From: Arenicola marina
Lineage: Eukaryota; Annelida; Polychaeta; Arenicolidae
NCBI GenBank assembly: GCA_964019135.1
Contig: OZ025255.1
Location: forward strand, 248,001 to 312,000
Length of the DNA: 64,000 nt
Direction: 5' to 3'
Part shown: piece by piece, positions 20,701 through 33,200 of the stretch
Layout: the number at the start of each line of letters is the position of its first letter
How positions within the stretch are numbered: the stretch's first letter is position 1
The notes under the pieces: model-generated
Database searches by the model: none
Seen by the model: the letters and a program-made list of their open reading frames with translations, nothing else
Told to the model about the DNA's origin: nothing
Program-made: the position numbers and the translations under genes

Positions 20701-22100
20701 TCAGTCAGTCTTGCCGTCCCTGGGGTGTAAGCCCTAGCTATCTCAGTCAGTGTTGCCGTCCCTGGGGTTTAAGCCCTAGCTATCTCAGTCAGTCTTGCCG
20801 TCCCTGGGGTGTAAGCCCTAGCTATCTCAGTCAGTCTTGCCGTCCCTGGGGTGTAAGCCCTAGCTATCTCAGTCAGTCTTGCCGTCCCTGGGGTGTAAGC
20901 CCTAGCTATCTCACTCAGTCTTGCCGTCCCTGGGGTGTAAGCCCTAGCTATCTCAGTCAGTCTTGCCGTTCCTGGGGTGTAATCCCTAGCTATCTCAGTC
21001 CGTCCTGCCGTCCCTGACGTGTAAGACCTAGCTATCTCAGTCAGTCTTGCCGTCCCTGGGGTGTAAGCCCTAGCTATCTCAGTCAGTCTTGCCGTCCCTG
21101 GGGTGTAAGCCCTAGCTATCTCAGTCAGTCTTGCCGTCCCTGGGGTGTAAGCCCTAGCTATCTCAGTCAGTCTTGCCGTCCCTGGGGTGTAAGCCCTAGC
21201 TATCTCAGTCAGTCTTGCCGTTCCTGGGGTGTAATCCCTAGCTATCTCAGTCCGTCCTGCCGTCCTTGACGTGTAAGACCTAGCTATCTCAGTCAGTCTT
21301 ACCGTCCCTGGGGTGTAAACCCTAGCTATCTCAGTCAGTCTTGCCGTCCCTGGGGTGTAAGCCCTAACTATCTCAGTCAGTCTCAGCGTCCTTGGAGTGT
21401 AAGCCGTAGCTATCTCAGTCAGTCTTGCCGTCCCTGGGGTGTAAGCCCTAGCTATCTCAGTCAGTCTTGCCGTCCCTGGGGTGTAATCCCTAGCTATCTC
21501 AGTCAGTCTTGCCGTCCCTGGGGTGTAAGCCCTAGCTATCTCAGTCTTGCCGTCCCAAGCTATCTCAGTCAGTCTTGCCAGTTCTGGGGTGTAAGCCCTA
21601 GCTATCTCAGTCAGTCTCGCCGTCCCTGGGGTGTAAACCCTAGCTATCTCAGTCAGTGTTGCCGTCCCTGGGGTGTAAGCCCTAGCTATCTCAGTCAGTC
21701 TTGACAGTTCTTGGGTGTAAGCCCTCGCTATCTCAGTCAGTCTTGCCGTCCCTGGGGTGTAATCCCTAGCTATCTCAGTCTTGCCGTCCCTGGGGTGTAA
21801 GCCCTAGCTATCTCAGTCAGTCTTGCCATCCCTGGGGTGTAAGCCGTAGCTATCTCAGTAAGTCTTGCCGTCCCCGGGGTGTAAGCCCTAGCTATCTCAG
21901 TCAGTCTTGCCGTCCCTGGGGTGTAAGCCCCAGCTATCTCAGTCAGTGTTGCCGTCCCTGGGGTGTAAGCCCTAGCTAACTCAGTCAGTCTTGCCGTCCC
22001 TGGGGTGTAAGCCCTAGCTATCTCAGTCAGTCTTGCCGTCCCTGGGGTGTAAGCCCTAGCTATCTCAGTGAGTCTTGCCGTCCCTGGGGTGTAAGCCCTA
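17763..22100. repeat. 2880-bp-period higher-order repeat (about 1.5 copies)
   Basis: The marker GTGTGAACCC followed by a CCTGTGAGGTAAG unit lies at 17763 and 20643, an offset of 2880. This equals 69 units minus 18 bp, which agrees with the single 18-bp-deleted unit near 18490. Downstream markers (GGGTTTAAG at 17886 and 20766, CAGTCTCAGCG at 18332 and 21380, the short unit at 18490 and 21538) follow in the same order, with extra units in the second copy. A third related copy starts near 25626. Between these, 19.2-20.6 kb resembles parts of the 1.34-kb family. Confidence 0.7.
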
Positions 22101-22619
22101 GCTATCTCAGTCAGTCCTGCCAGTTCTGGGGTGTAAGCCCTAGCTATCTCAGTCAGTGTTGCCGTCCCTGGGGTGTAATCCCTAGCTACCTCAGTCAGTC
22201 TTGCCGTCCCTGGGGTGTAAGCCCTAGCTATCTCAGTCAGTCTTGCCATCCCTGGGGTGTAAGCCCTAGCTGCCTCAGTAAGTCTTGCCGTCCCTGGGGT
22301 GTAAGCCCTAGCTATCTCAGTCAGTCTTGGCGTCCCTGGGGTGTAAGCCCCAGCTATCTCAGTCAGTGTTGCCGTCCCTGGGGTGTAAGCCGTAGCTATC
22401 TCAGTCAGTCTTGCCATCCCTGGGGTGCAAGCCGTAGCTATCTCAGTAAGTCCTGCTGTCCCTGGGGTGTAAGCCCTAGCTATTTCAGTCAGTCTTGCCG
22501 TCCCTGGGGTGTAAGGCCCAGCTATCTCAGTCAGTGTTGCCGTCCCTGGGGTGTAAGCCCTAGCTAACTCAGTCAGTCTTGCCGTCCCTGGGGTGTCAGC
22601 CCTAGCTATCTCAGTCAGT

Positions 22620-25020
22620 TTTGCCATCCCTGGGGTGTAAGCCCTAGCTATCTCAGTAAGTCTTGCCGTCCCTGGGGTGTAATCCCTAGCTATCTCAGTC
22701 AGTCTTGGCGTCCCTGGTGTGTAAGCCCTAGCAATCTCAGTCAGTGTTGCCGTCCCTGGGGTGTAAGCCCTAGCTATCTCAGTCAGTCTTGCCGTCCCTG
22801 GGGTGTAAGCCCTAGCTATCTCAGTAAGTCTTGCCGTCCCTTGGGTATAAGCCCCAGCTATCTCAGTCAGTCTTGGCGTCCCTGGGGTGTAAGCCCTAGC
22901 TATCTCAGTCAGTGTTGCCGTCCCTGGGGTGTAAGCCCTAGCTATCTCAGTCCGTCCTGCCGTCCCTGGGGTGTAAGACCTAGCTATCTCAGTCAGTCTT
23001 GCCGTCCCTGGGGTGTAGGCCCTAGCTATCTCAGTCAGTCTTGCCGTCTCTGGGGTGTGAGCCCTAGCTATCTCAGTCAGTCTTGCCGTCCCTGGGGTGT
23101 AAGCCCTAACTATCTCAGTCAGTGTCAGCGTCCCTGGGGTGCAAGCCGTAGCTATCTCAGTCAGTCTTGCCGTCCATGGGGTGTAAGCCCTAGCTATCTC
23201 AGGCAGTCTTGCCGTCCCTGGTGTGTAATCCCTAGCTATATCAGTCAGTCTTGCCGTCCCTGGGGTGTAAGCCCTAGCTATCTTAGTCTTGCCGTCCCTA
23301 GCTATCTCAGTCAGTCTTGCCAGTTCTGGGGTGTAAGCCCTAGCTATCTCAGTCAGTCTCGCCGTCCCTGGGGTGTAAACCCTAGCTGTCTCAGTCAGTC
23401 TTGCCGTCCCTGGGGTGTAAGTCCTAGCTATCTCAGTCAGTCTTGACAGTTCTTGGGTGTAAGCCCTAGCTATCTCAGTCAGTCTTGCCGTCCCTGAGGT
23501 GTAAGCCCTAGCTATCTCACTCAGTCTTGTCGTCCCTGGGGTGTAAGCCCTAGCTATCTCAGTCAGTCTTGCCGTCCCTGGGGTGTAATCCCTAGCTATC
23601 TCAGTCAGTCTTGCCGTCCCTGGGGTGTAAGCCCTAGCTATCTCAGTCAGTCTTGCCATCCCTGGGGTGTAAGCCGTAGCTATCTCAGTAAGTCCTGCCG
23701 TCCCTGGGGTGTAAGCCCTAGCTATCTCAGTCAGTCTTGCCGTCCCTGGGGTGTAAGGCCCAGCTATCTCAGTCAGTGTTGCCGTCCCTGGGGTGTAAGC
23801 CCTAGCTAACTCAGTCAGTCTTGCCGTCCCTGGGGTGTAAGCCCTAGCTATCTCAGTAGGTCTTGCCGTCCCTGGGGTGTAATCCCTAGCTATCTCAGTC
23901 AGTCTTGGCGTCCCTGGTGTGTAAGCCATAGCAATCTCAGTCAGTGTTGCCGTCCCTGGGGTGTAAGCCCTAGCTATCTCAGTCAGTCTTCCCGTTCTTG
24001 GGGTGTAAGCCCTAGCTATCTCAGTAAGTCTTGCCGTCCCTTGGGTGTAAGCCCCAGCTATCTCAGTCAGTCTTGGCGTCCCTGGGGTGTAAGCCCTAGC
24101 TATCTCAGTCAGTGTTGCCGTCCCTGGGGTGTAAGCCCTAGCTATCTCAGTCCGTCCTGCCGTCCCTGGGGTGTAAGACCTAGCTATCTCAGTCAGTCTT
24201 GCCGTCCCTGGGGTGTAGGCCCTAGCTATCTCAGTCAGTCTTGCCGTCCCTGGGGTGTGAGCCCTAGCTATCTCAGTCAGTCTTGCCGTCCCTGGGGTGT
24301 AAGCCCTAACTATCTCAGTCAGTCTCAGCGTCCCTGGGGTGTAAGCCGTAGCTATCTCAGTCAGTCTTGCCGTCCATGGGGTGTGAGCCCTAGCTATCTC
24401 AGGCAGTCTTGCCGTCCCTGGTGTGTAATCCCTAGCTATATCAGTCAGTCTTGCCGTCCCTGGGGTGTAAGCCCTAGCTATCTTAGTCTTGCCGTCCCTA
24501 GCTATCTCAGTCAGTCTTGCCAGTTCTGGGGTGTAAGCCCTAGCTATCTCAGTCAGTCTCGCCGTCCCTGGGGTGTACACCCTAGCTGTCTCAGTCAGTC
24601 TTGCCGTCCCTGGGGTGTAAGTCCTAGCTATCTCAGTCAGTCTTGACAGTTCTTGGGTGTAAGCCCTAGCTATCTCAGTCAGTCTTGCCGTCCCTGAGGT
24701 GTAAGCCCTAGCTATCTCAGTCAGTCTTGTCGTCCCTGGGGTGTAAGCCCTAGCTATCTCAGTCAGTCTTGCCGTCCCTGGGGTGTAATCCCTAGCTATC
24801 TCAGTCAGTCTTGCCGTCCCTGGGGTGTAAGCCCTAGCTATCTCAGTCAGTCTTGCCATCCCTGGGGTGTAAGCCGTAGCTATCTCAGTAAGTCCTGCCG
24901 TCCCTGGGGTGTAAGCCCTAGCTATCTCAGTCAGTCTTGCCGTCCCTGGGGTGTAACGCCCAGCTATCTCAGTCAGTGTTGCCGTCCCTGGGGTGTAAGC
25001 CCTAGCTAACTCAGTCAGTC
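22620..25020. repeat. 1200-bp tandem duplication (two copies)
   Basis: Two modules are offset by 1200 bp, which is 29 units minus the 18-bp deletion each carries. Shared markers include GCAATCTCAG (22732/23932), CCCTTGGGT with a CCCCAGC unit (22840/24040), CAGTCCGTCC (22949/24149), CTATATCAG (23236/24436), the 24-bp short unit (23280/24480) and CTAGCTGTCTCAG (23385/24585). There are scattered single-base differences, for example TAAACCC versus TACACCC near 23377/24577, so this pair is older than the 840-bp and 7188-bp pairs. Confidence 0.88.
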
Positions 25021-27050
25021 TTGCCGTCCCTGGGGTGTAAGCCCTAGCTATTTTCAGTCAGTCTTGCCGTCCCTGGGGTGTAAGCCCCAGCTATCGCAGT
25101 CAGTCTTGCCGTCCCTGGGGTGTAAGCCCTAGCTATCTCAGTCAGTCTTGCCGTCCCTGGGGTGCAAGCCCTAGCTATTTCAGTCAGTCTTGCCGTCCCT
25201 GGGGTGTAAGCCCCAGCTATCTCAGTCAGTCTTGCCGTCCCTGGGGTGTAAGCCCTAGCTTTCTCAGTCAGTCTTGCCGTTCCTGGGGTGTAAGCCCTAA
25301 CTATCTCAGTCAGTCTTGCCAGTTATGGGGTGTAAGCCCTAGCTATCTTAGTCAGTCTTTCCAGTTCTGAGGTGTAAGCCCTAGCTATCTCAGTCAGTTT
25401 TGCCATCCCTGGGGTGTAAGCCCTAGCTATCTCAGTAAGTCTTGCCGTCCCTGGGGTGTAAGCCCTAGCTATCTCAGTCAGTCTTGGCGTCCCTGGGGTG
25501 TAAGCCCTAGCTATCTCAGTCAGTGTTGCCGTGTTTGGGAAGTAAGCCCTAGCTATCTCAGTCAGTCTTGCCGTTCTTGGGGTGTAAGCCCTAACTATCT
25601 CAGTAAGTCTTGCCGTCCCTGGGGTGTGAACCCTAGCTATCTCAGTCAGTCTTGTGGTCCCTGTGAGGTAAGCCCTAACTATCTCAGGCAGTCTTGCCGT
25701 CTCTGGGGTGTAAGCCCTAGCTATCGCAGTCAGTGTTGCCGTCCCTGGGGTTTAAGCCCTAGCTATCTCAGTCAGTCTTGCCGTCCCTGGGGTGTAAGCC
25801 CTAGCTATCTCAGTCAGTCTTGCCGTCCCTGGGGTGTAAGCCCTAGCTATCTCAGTCAGTCTTGCCGTCCCTGGGGTGTAAGCCCTAGCTATCTCACTCA
25901 GTCTTGCCGTCCCTGGGGTGTAAGCCCTAGCTATCTCAGTCAGTCTTGCCGTTCCTGGGGTGTAATCCCTAGCTATCTCAGTCCGTCCTGCCGTCCCTGG
26001 GGTGTAAGACCTAGCTATCTCAGTCAGTCTTGCCGTCCCTGGGGTGTAGGCCCTAGCTATCTCAGTCAGTCTTGCCGTTCCTGGGGTGTAAGCCCTAGCT
26101 ATCTCAGTCAGTCTTACCGTCCCTGGGGTGTAAACCCTAGCTATCTCAGTCAGTCTTGCCGTCCCTGGGGTGTAAGCCCTGACTATCTCAGTCAGTCTCA
26201 GCGTCCCTGGGGTGTAAGCCCCAGCTATCTCAGTCAGTCTTGCCGTCCATGGGGTGTAAGCCCTAGCTATCTCAGTCAGTCTTGCCGTCCCTGGGGTGTA
26301 ATCCCTAGCTATCTCAGTCAGTCTTGCCGTCCCTGGGGTGTAAGCCCTAGCTATCTCAGACTTGCCGTCCCAAGCTATCTCAGTCAGTCTTGCCAGTTCT
26401 GGGGTGTAAGCCCTAGCTATCTCAGTCAGTCTCGCCGTCCCTGGGGTGTAAACCCTAGCTATCTCAGTCAGTGTTGCCGTCCCTGGGGTGTAAGCCCTAG
26501 CTATCTCAGTCAGTCTTGACAGTTCTTGGGTGTAAGCCCTAGCTATCTCAGTCAGTCTTGCCGTCCCTGGGGTGTAATCCCTGGCTATCTCAGTCAGTCT
26601 TGCCGTCCCTGGGGTGTAAGCCCTAGCTATCTCAGTCAGTCTTGCCATCCCTGGGGTGTAAGCCGTAGCTATCTCAGTAAGTCTTGCCGTCCCTGGGGTG
26701 TAAGCCCTAGCTATCTCAGTCCGTCCTGCCGTCCCTGGGGTGTAAAAGACCTAGCTATCTCAGTCAGTCTTGCCGTCCCTGGGGTGTAGGCCCTAGCTAA
26801 CTCAGTCAGTCTTGCCGTCCCTGGGGTGTAAGCCCTAGCTATCTCAGTCAGTCTTGCCGTCCCTGGGGTGTACGCCCTAGCTATCTCAGTGAGTCTTGCC
26901 GTCCCTGGGGTGTAAGCCCTAGCTATCTCAGTCAGTCCTGCCAGTTCTGGGGTGTAAGCGCTAACTATCTCAGTCAGTGTTTCCGTCCCTTGCGTTTAAG
27001 CCCTAGCTATCTCAGTCAGTCTTGCCGTCCCTGGGGTGTAAGCCCTAGCT
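25020..27050. repeat. Heterogeneous 42-bp units between higher-order blocks
   Basis: This is continuous 42-bp array with mixed variants, including an extra base in CTATTTTCAGTC near 25050, a degenerate unit (CCGTGTTTGGGAAGTAAG) near 25530, and a two-base insertion (GGTGTAAAAGACC) near 26740. The segment from 25626 resembles the modules that begin at 17763 and 20643. A GCGCTAACTATC / GTTTCCGTCC / TTGCGTTTAAG series near 26957 recurs 378 bp (9 units) later near 27335. I see no gene in it. Confidence 0.7.
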
Positions 27051-27287
27051 ATCTCAGTCAGTCTTGCCGTCCCTGGGGTGTAAGCCCTAGCTATCTCAGT
27101 CAGCCTTGCCATCCCTGGGGTGTAAGCCCTAGCTATCTCAGTAAATCTTGCCGTCCCTGGGGTGTAAGCCCTAGCTATCTCAGTCAGTCTTGCCGTCCAT
27201 GGGGTGTAAGCCCTAGCTATCTCAGTCAGTCTTGCCGTCCCTGGGGTGTGAGCCCTAGCTATCTCAGTCAGTCTTGTGGTCCCTGAG

Positions 27288-30200
27288 AGGTAAGCCCTAA
27301 CTATCTCAGTCAGTCTTGCCGTCCCTGGGGTGTAAGCGCTAACTATCTCAGTCAGTGTTTCCGTCCCTTGCGTTTAAGCCCTAGCTATCTCAGTCAGTCT
27401 TGCCATCCCTGGGGTGTAAGCCCTAGCTATCTCAGTCTGTCTTGCCGTCCCTGGGGTGTAAGCCCTAGCTATCTCAGTCAGTCTTGCCGTCCCTGGGGTG
27501 TAAGCCCTAGCTATCTCACTCAGTCTTGCCGTCCCTGGGGTGTAAGCCCTAGCTATCTCAGTCAGTCTTGCCGTTCCTGGGGTGTAATACCTAGCTATCT
27601 CAGTCAGTTTTGCCATCCCTGGGGTGTAAGCCCTTGCTATCTCAGTCAGTCTTGCCGTCCCTGGGGTGTAAGCCCTAGGTATCGCAGTCAGTCTTGCCGT
27701 CCCTGGGGTGTAAGCCGTAGCTATCTCAGTCAGTCTTGCCGTCCCTGGGGTGTAAGCCCCAGCTATCTCAGTGAGTCTTGCCGTCCCTGGGGTGTAAGCC
27801 CTAGCTATCTCAGTGATTCTTGCCGTCCCTGGGGTGTAAGCCCTAGCTATCTTAGTCAGTCTTGCGAGTTCTGGGGTGTAAGCCCTAGCTATCTCAGTCA
27901 GTCCTGCCAGTTCTGGGGTGTAAGCCCTAGCTATCTCAGTCAGTGTTGCCGTCCCTGGGGTGTAAGCTCTAGCTATCTCAGTCAGTCTTGCCGTCCCTGG
28001 GGTGTAAGCCCTAGCTATCTCAGTCAGTCTTGCCGTCCCTGACGTGTCAGCCCTAGCTATCTCAGTCAGTTTTGCCATCCCTGGGGTGTAAGCCCTAGCT
28101 ATCTCAGTAAGTCTTGCCGTCCCTGGGGTGTAATCCCTAGCTATCTCAGTCAGTCTTGGCGTCCCTGGGGTGTAAGCCCTAGCTATCTCAGTCAGTGTAG
28201 CCGTCCCTGGGGTGTAAGCCCTAGCTATCTCAGTCAGTCTTGCCGTTCTTGGGGTGTAAGCCCTAGCTATCTCAGTAAGTCTTGCCGTCTCTTGGGTGTA
28301 AGCCCTAGCTATCTCAGTCAGTCTTGGCGTCCCTGGGGTGTAAACCCTAGCTATCTCAGTCAGTGTTGCCGTCCCTGGGGTGTATGCCCTGGCTATCTCA
28401 GTCCGTCCTGCCGTCCCTGGGGTGTAAGACCTAGCTATCTCAGTCAGTCTTGCCGTCCCTGGGGTGTAGGCCCTAGCTATCTCAGTCAGTCTTGCCAGTT
28501 CTGGGGTGTAAGCCCTAGCTATCTCAGTCAGTCTCGCCGTCCCTGGGGTGTAAACCCTAGCTATCTCAGTCAGTGTTGCCGTCCCTGGGGTGTAAGCCCT
28601 AGCTATCTCAGTCAGTCTTGACAGTTCTTGGGTGTAAGCCCTAGCTATCTCAGTCAGTCTTGCCGTCCCTGGGGTGTAATCCCTGGCTATCTCAGTCAGT
28701 CTTGCCGTCCCTGGGGTGTAAGCCCTAGCTATCTCAGTCAGTCTTGCCATCCCTGGGGTGTAAGCCGTAGCTATCTCAGTAAGTCTTGCCGTCCCTGGGG
28801 TGTAAGCCCTAGCTATCTCAGTCCGTCCTGCCGTCCCTGGGGTGTAAGACCTAGCTATCTCAGTCAGTCTTGCCGTCCCTGGGGTGTAGGCCCTAGCTAA
28901 CTCAGTCAGTCTTGCCGTCCCTGGGGTGTAAGCCCTAGCTATCTCAGTCAGTCTTGCCGTCCCTGGGGTGTACGCCCTAGCTATCTCAGTGAGTCTTGCC
29001 GTCCCTGGGGTGTAAGCCCTAGCTATCTCAGTCAGTCCTGCCAGTTCTGGGGTGCAAGCCCTAGCTATCTCAGTCAGTGTTGCCGGCCCTGGGGTGTAAG
29101 CTCTAGCTATCTCAGTCAGTCTTGCCGTCCCTGGGGTGTAATCCCTAGCTATCTCAGTCAGTCTTGCCGTCCCTGGGGTGTAAGCCCTAGCTATCTCAGT
29201 CAGTCTTGCCATCCCTGGGGTGTAAGCCCTAGCTATCTCAGTAAATCTTGCCGTCCCTGGGGTGTAAGCCCTAGCTATCTCAGTCAGTCTTGCCGTCCCT
29301 GGGGTGTAAGCCCTAGCTATCTCAGTCAGTCTTGCCGTCCCTGGGGTGTGAGCCCTAGCTATCTCAGTCAGTCTTGTGGTCCCTGAGAGGTAAGCCCTAA
29401 CTATCTCAGTCAGTCTTGCCGTCCCTGGGGTGTAAGCGCTAGCTATCTCAGTCAGTGTTTCCGTGCCTTGCGTTTAAGCCCTAGCTATCTCAGTCAGTCT
29501 TGCCATCCCTGGGGTGTAAGCCCTAGCTATCTCAGTCTGTCTTGCCGTCCCTGGGGTGTAAGCCCTAGCTAACTCAGTCAGTCTTGCCGTCCCTGGGGTG
29601 TAAGCCCTAGGTATCTCACTCAGTCTTGCCGTCCCTGGGGTGTAAGCCCTAGCTATCTCAGTCAGTCTTGCCGTTCCTGGGGTGTAAGACCTAGCTATCT
29701 CAGTCAGTTTTGCCATCCCTGGGGTGTAAGCCCTTGCTATCTCAGTCAGTCTTGCCGTCCCTGGGGTGTAAGCCCTAGCTATCGCAGTCAGTCTTGCCGT
29801 CCCTGGGGTGTAAGCCGTAGCTATCTCAGTCAGTCTTGCCGTCCCTGGGGTGTAAGCCCCAGCTATCTCAGTGAGTCTTGCCGTCCCTGGGGTGTAAGCC
29901 CTAGCTATCTCAGTGATTCTTGCCGTCCCTGGGGTGTAGGCCCTAGCTATCTTAGTCAGTCTTGCGAGTTCTGGGGTGTAAGCCCTAGCTATCTCAGTCA
30001 GTCCTGCCAGTTCTGGGGTGTAAGCCCTAGCTATCTCAGTCAGTCTTGCCGTTCCTGGGGTGTAAGACCTAGCTATCTCAGTCAGTTTTGCCATCCCTGG
30101 GGTGTAAGCCCTTGCTATCTCAGTCAGTCTTGCCGTCCCTGGGGTGTAAGCCCTAGCTATCGCAGTCAGTCTTGCCGTCCCTGGGGTGTAAGCCGTAGCT

Positions 30201-33200
30201 ATCTCAGTCAGTCTTGCCGTCCCTGGGGTGTAAGCCCCAGCTATCTCAGTCAGTCTTGCCGTCCCTGGGGTGTAAGCCCTAGCTATCTCAGTGATTCTTG
30301 CCGTCCCTGGGGTGTAAGCCCTAGCTATCTTAGTCAGTCTTGCGAGTTCTGGGGTGTAAGCCCTAGCTATCTCAGTCAGTCCTGCCAGTTCTGGGGTGTA
30401 AGCCCTAGCTATCTCAGTCAGTGTTGCCGTCCCTGGGGTGTAAGCTCTAGCTATCTCAGTCAGCCTTGCCGTCCCTGGGGTGTAAGCCCTAGCTATCTCA
30501 GTCAGTCTTGCCGTCCCTGGGGTGTCAGCCCTAGCTATCTCAGTCAGTTTTGCCATCCCTGGGGTGTAAGCCCTAGCTATCTCAGTAAGTCTTGCCGTCC
30601 CTGGGGTGTAATCCCTAGCTATCTCAGTCAGTCTTGGCGTCCCTGGGGTGTAAGCCCTAGCTATCTCAGTCAGTGTAGCCGTCCCTGGGGTGTAAGCCCT
30701 AGCTATCTCAGTCAGTCTTGCCGTTCTTGGGGTGTAAGCCCTAGCTATCTCAGTAAGTCTTGCCGTCTCTTGGGTGTAAGCCCTAGCTATCTCAGTCAGT
30801 CTTGGCGTCCCTGGGGTGTAAACCCTAGCTATCTCAGTCAGTGTTGCCGTCCCTGGGGTGTATGCCCTGGCTATCTCAGTCCGTCCTGCCGTCCCTGGGG
30901 TGTAAGACCTAGCTATCTCAGTCAGTCTTGCCGTCCCTGGGGTGTAGGCCCTAGCTATCTCAGTCAGTCTTGCCAGTTCTGGGGTGTAAGCCCTAGCTAT
31001 CTCAGTCAGTCTCGCCGTCCCTGGGGTGTAAACCCTAGCTATCTCAGTCAGTGTTGCCGTCCCTGGGGTGTAAGCCCTAGCTATCTCAGTCAGTCTTGAC
31101 AGTTCTTGGGTGTAAGCCCTAGCTATCTCAGTCAGTCTTGCCGTCCCTGGGGTGTAAGCCCTGGCTATCTCAGTCAGTCTTGCCGTCCCTGGGGTGTAAG
31201 CCCTAGCTATCTCAGTCAGTCTTGCCATCCCTGGGGTGTAAGCCGTAGCTATCTCAGTAAGTCTTGCCGTCCCTGGGGTGTAAGCCCTAGCTATCTCAGT
31301 CCGTCCTGCCGTCCCTGGGGTGTAAGACCTAGCTATCTCAGTCAGTCTTGCCGTCCCTGGGGTGTAGGCCCTAGCTAACTCAGTCAGTCTTGCCGTCCCT
31401 GCGGTGTAAGCCCTAGCTATCTCAGTCAGTCTTGCCGTCCCTGGGGTGTACGCCCTAGCTATCTCAGTGAGTCTTGCCGTCCCTGGGGTGTAAGCCCTAG
31501 CTATCTCAGTCAGTCCTGCCAGTTCTGGGGTGCAAGCCCTAGCTATCTCAGTCAGTGTTGCCGTCCCTGGGGTGTAAGCTCTAGCTATCTCAGTCAGTCT
31601 TGCCGTCCCTGGGGTGTAATCCCTAGCTATCTCAGTCAGTCTTGCCGTCCCTGGGGTGTAAGCCCTAGCTATCTCAGTCAGTCTTGCCATCCCTGGGGTG
31701 TAAGCCCTAGCTATCTCAGTAAATCTTGCCGTCCCTGGGGTGTAAGCCCTAGCTATCTCAGTCAGTCTTGCCGTCCCTGGGGTGTAAGCCCTAGCTATCT
31801 CAGTCAGTCTTGCCGTCCCTGGGGTGTGAGCCCTAGCTATCTCAGTCAGTCTTGTGGTCCCTGAGATGTAAGCCCTAACTATCTCAGTCAGTCTTGCCGT
31901 CCCTGGGGTGTAAGCGCTAGCTATCTCAGTCAGTGTTTCCGTGCCTTGCGTTTAAGCCCTAGCTATCTCAGTCAGTCTTGCCATCCCTGGGGTGTAAGCC
32001 CTAGCTATCTCAGTCTGTCTTGCCGTCCCTGGGGTGTAAGCCCTAGCTATCTCAGTCAGTCTTGCCGTCCCTGGGGTGTAAGCCCTAGGTATCTCACTCA
32101 GTCTTGCCGTCCCTGGGGTGTAAGCCCTAGCTATGTCAGTCAGTCTTGCCGTTCCTGGGGTGTAAGACCTACCTATCTCAGTCAGTTTTGCCATCCCTGG
32201 GGTGTAAGCCCTTGCTATCTCAGTCAGTCTTGCCGTCCCTGGGGTGTAAGCCCTAGCTATCGCAGTCAGTCTTGCCGTCCCTGGGGTGTAAGCCGTAGCT
32301 ATCTCAGTCAGTCTTGCCGTCCCTGGGGTGTAAGCCCCAGCTATCTCAGTGAGTCTTGCCGTCCCTGGGGTGTAAGCCCTAGCTATCTCAGTGATTCTTG
32401 CCGTCCCTGGGGTGTAAGCCCTAGCTATCTTAGTCAGTCTTGCGAGTTCTGGGGTGTAAGCCCTAGCTATCTCAGTCAGTCCTGCCAGTTCTGGGGTGTA
32501 AGCCCTAGCTATCTCAGTCAGTGTTGCCGTCCCTGGGGTGTAAGCTCTAGCTATCTCAGTCAGTCTTGCCGTCCCTGGGGTGTAAGCCCTAGCTATCTCA
32601 GTCAGTCTTGCCGTCCCTGGGGTGTCAGCCCTAGCTATCTCAGTCAGTTTTGCCATCCCTGGGGTGTAAGCCCTAGCTATCTCAGTAAGTCTTGCCGTCC
32701 CTGGGGTGTAATCCCTAGCTATCTCAGTCAGTCTTGGCGTCCCTGGGGTGTAAGCCCTAGCTATCTCAGTCAGTGTAGCCGTCCCTGGGGTGTAAGCCCT
32801 AGCTATCTCAGTCAGTCTTGCCGTTCTTGGGGTGTAAGCCCTAGCTATCTCAGTAAGTCTTGCCGTCTCTTGGGTGTAAGCCCTAGCTATCTCAGTCAGT
32901 CTTGGCGTCCCTGGGGTGTAAACCCTAGCTATCTCAGTCAGTGTTGCCGTCCCTGGGGTGTATGCCCTGGCTATCTCAGTCCGTCCTGCCGTCCCTGGGG
33001 TGTAAGACCTAGCTATCTCAGTCAGTCTTGCCGTCCCTGGGGTGTAGGCCCTAGCTATCTCAGTCAGTCTTGCCGTCCCTGGGGTGTAAGCCCTAGCTAT
33101 CTCAGTCAGTCTTGCCGTCCCTGGGGTGTAAGCCCTAACTATCTCAGTCAGTCTCAGCGTCCCTGGGGTGTAAGCCGTACCTATCTCAGTCAGTCTTGCC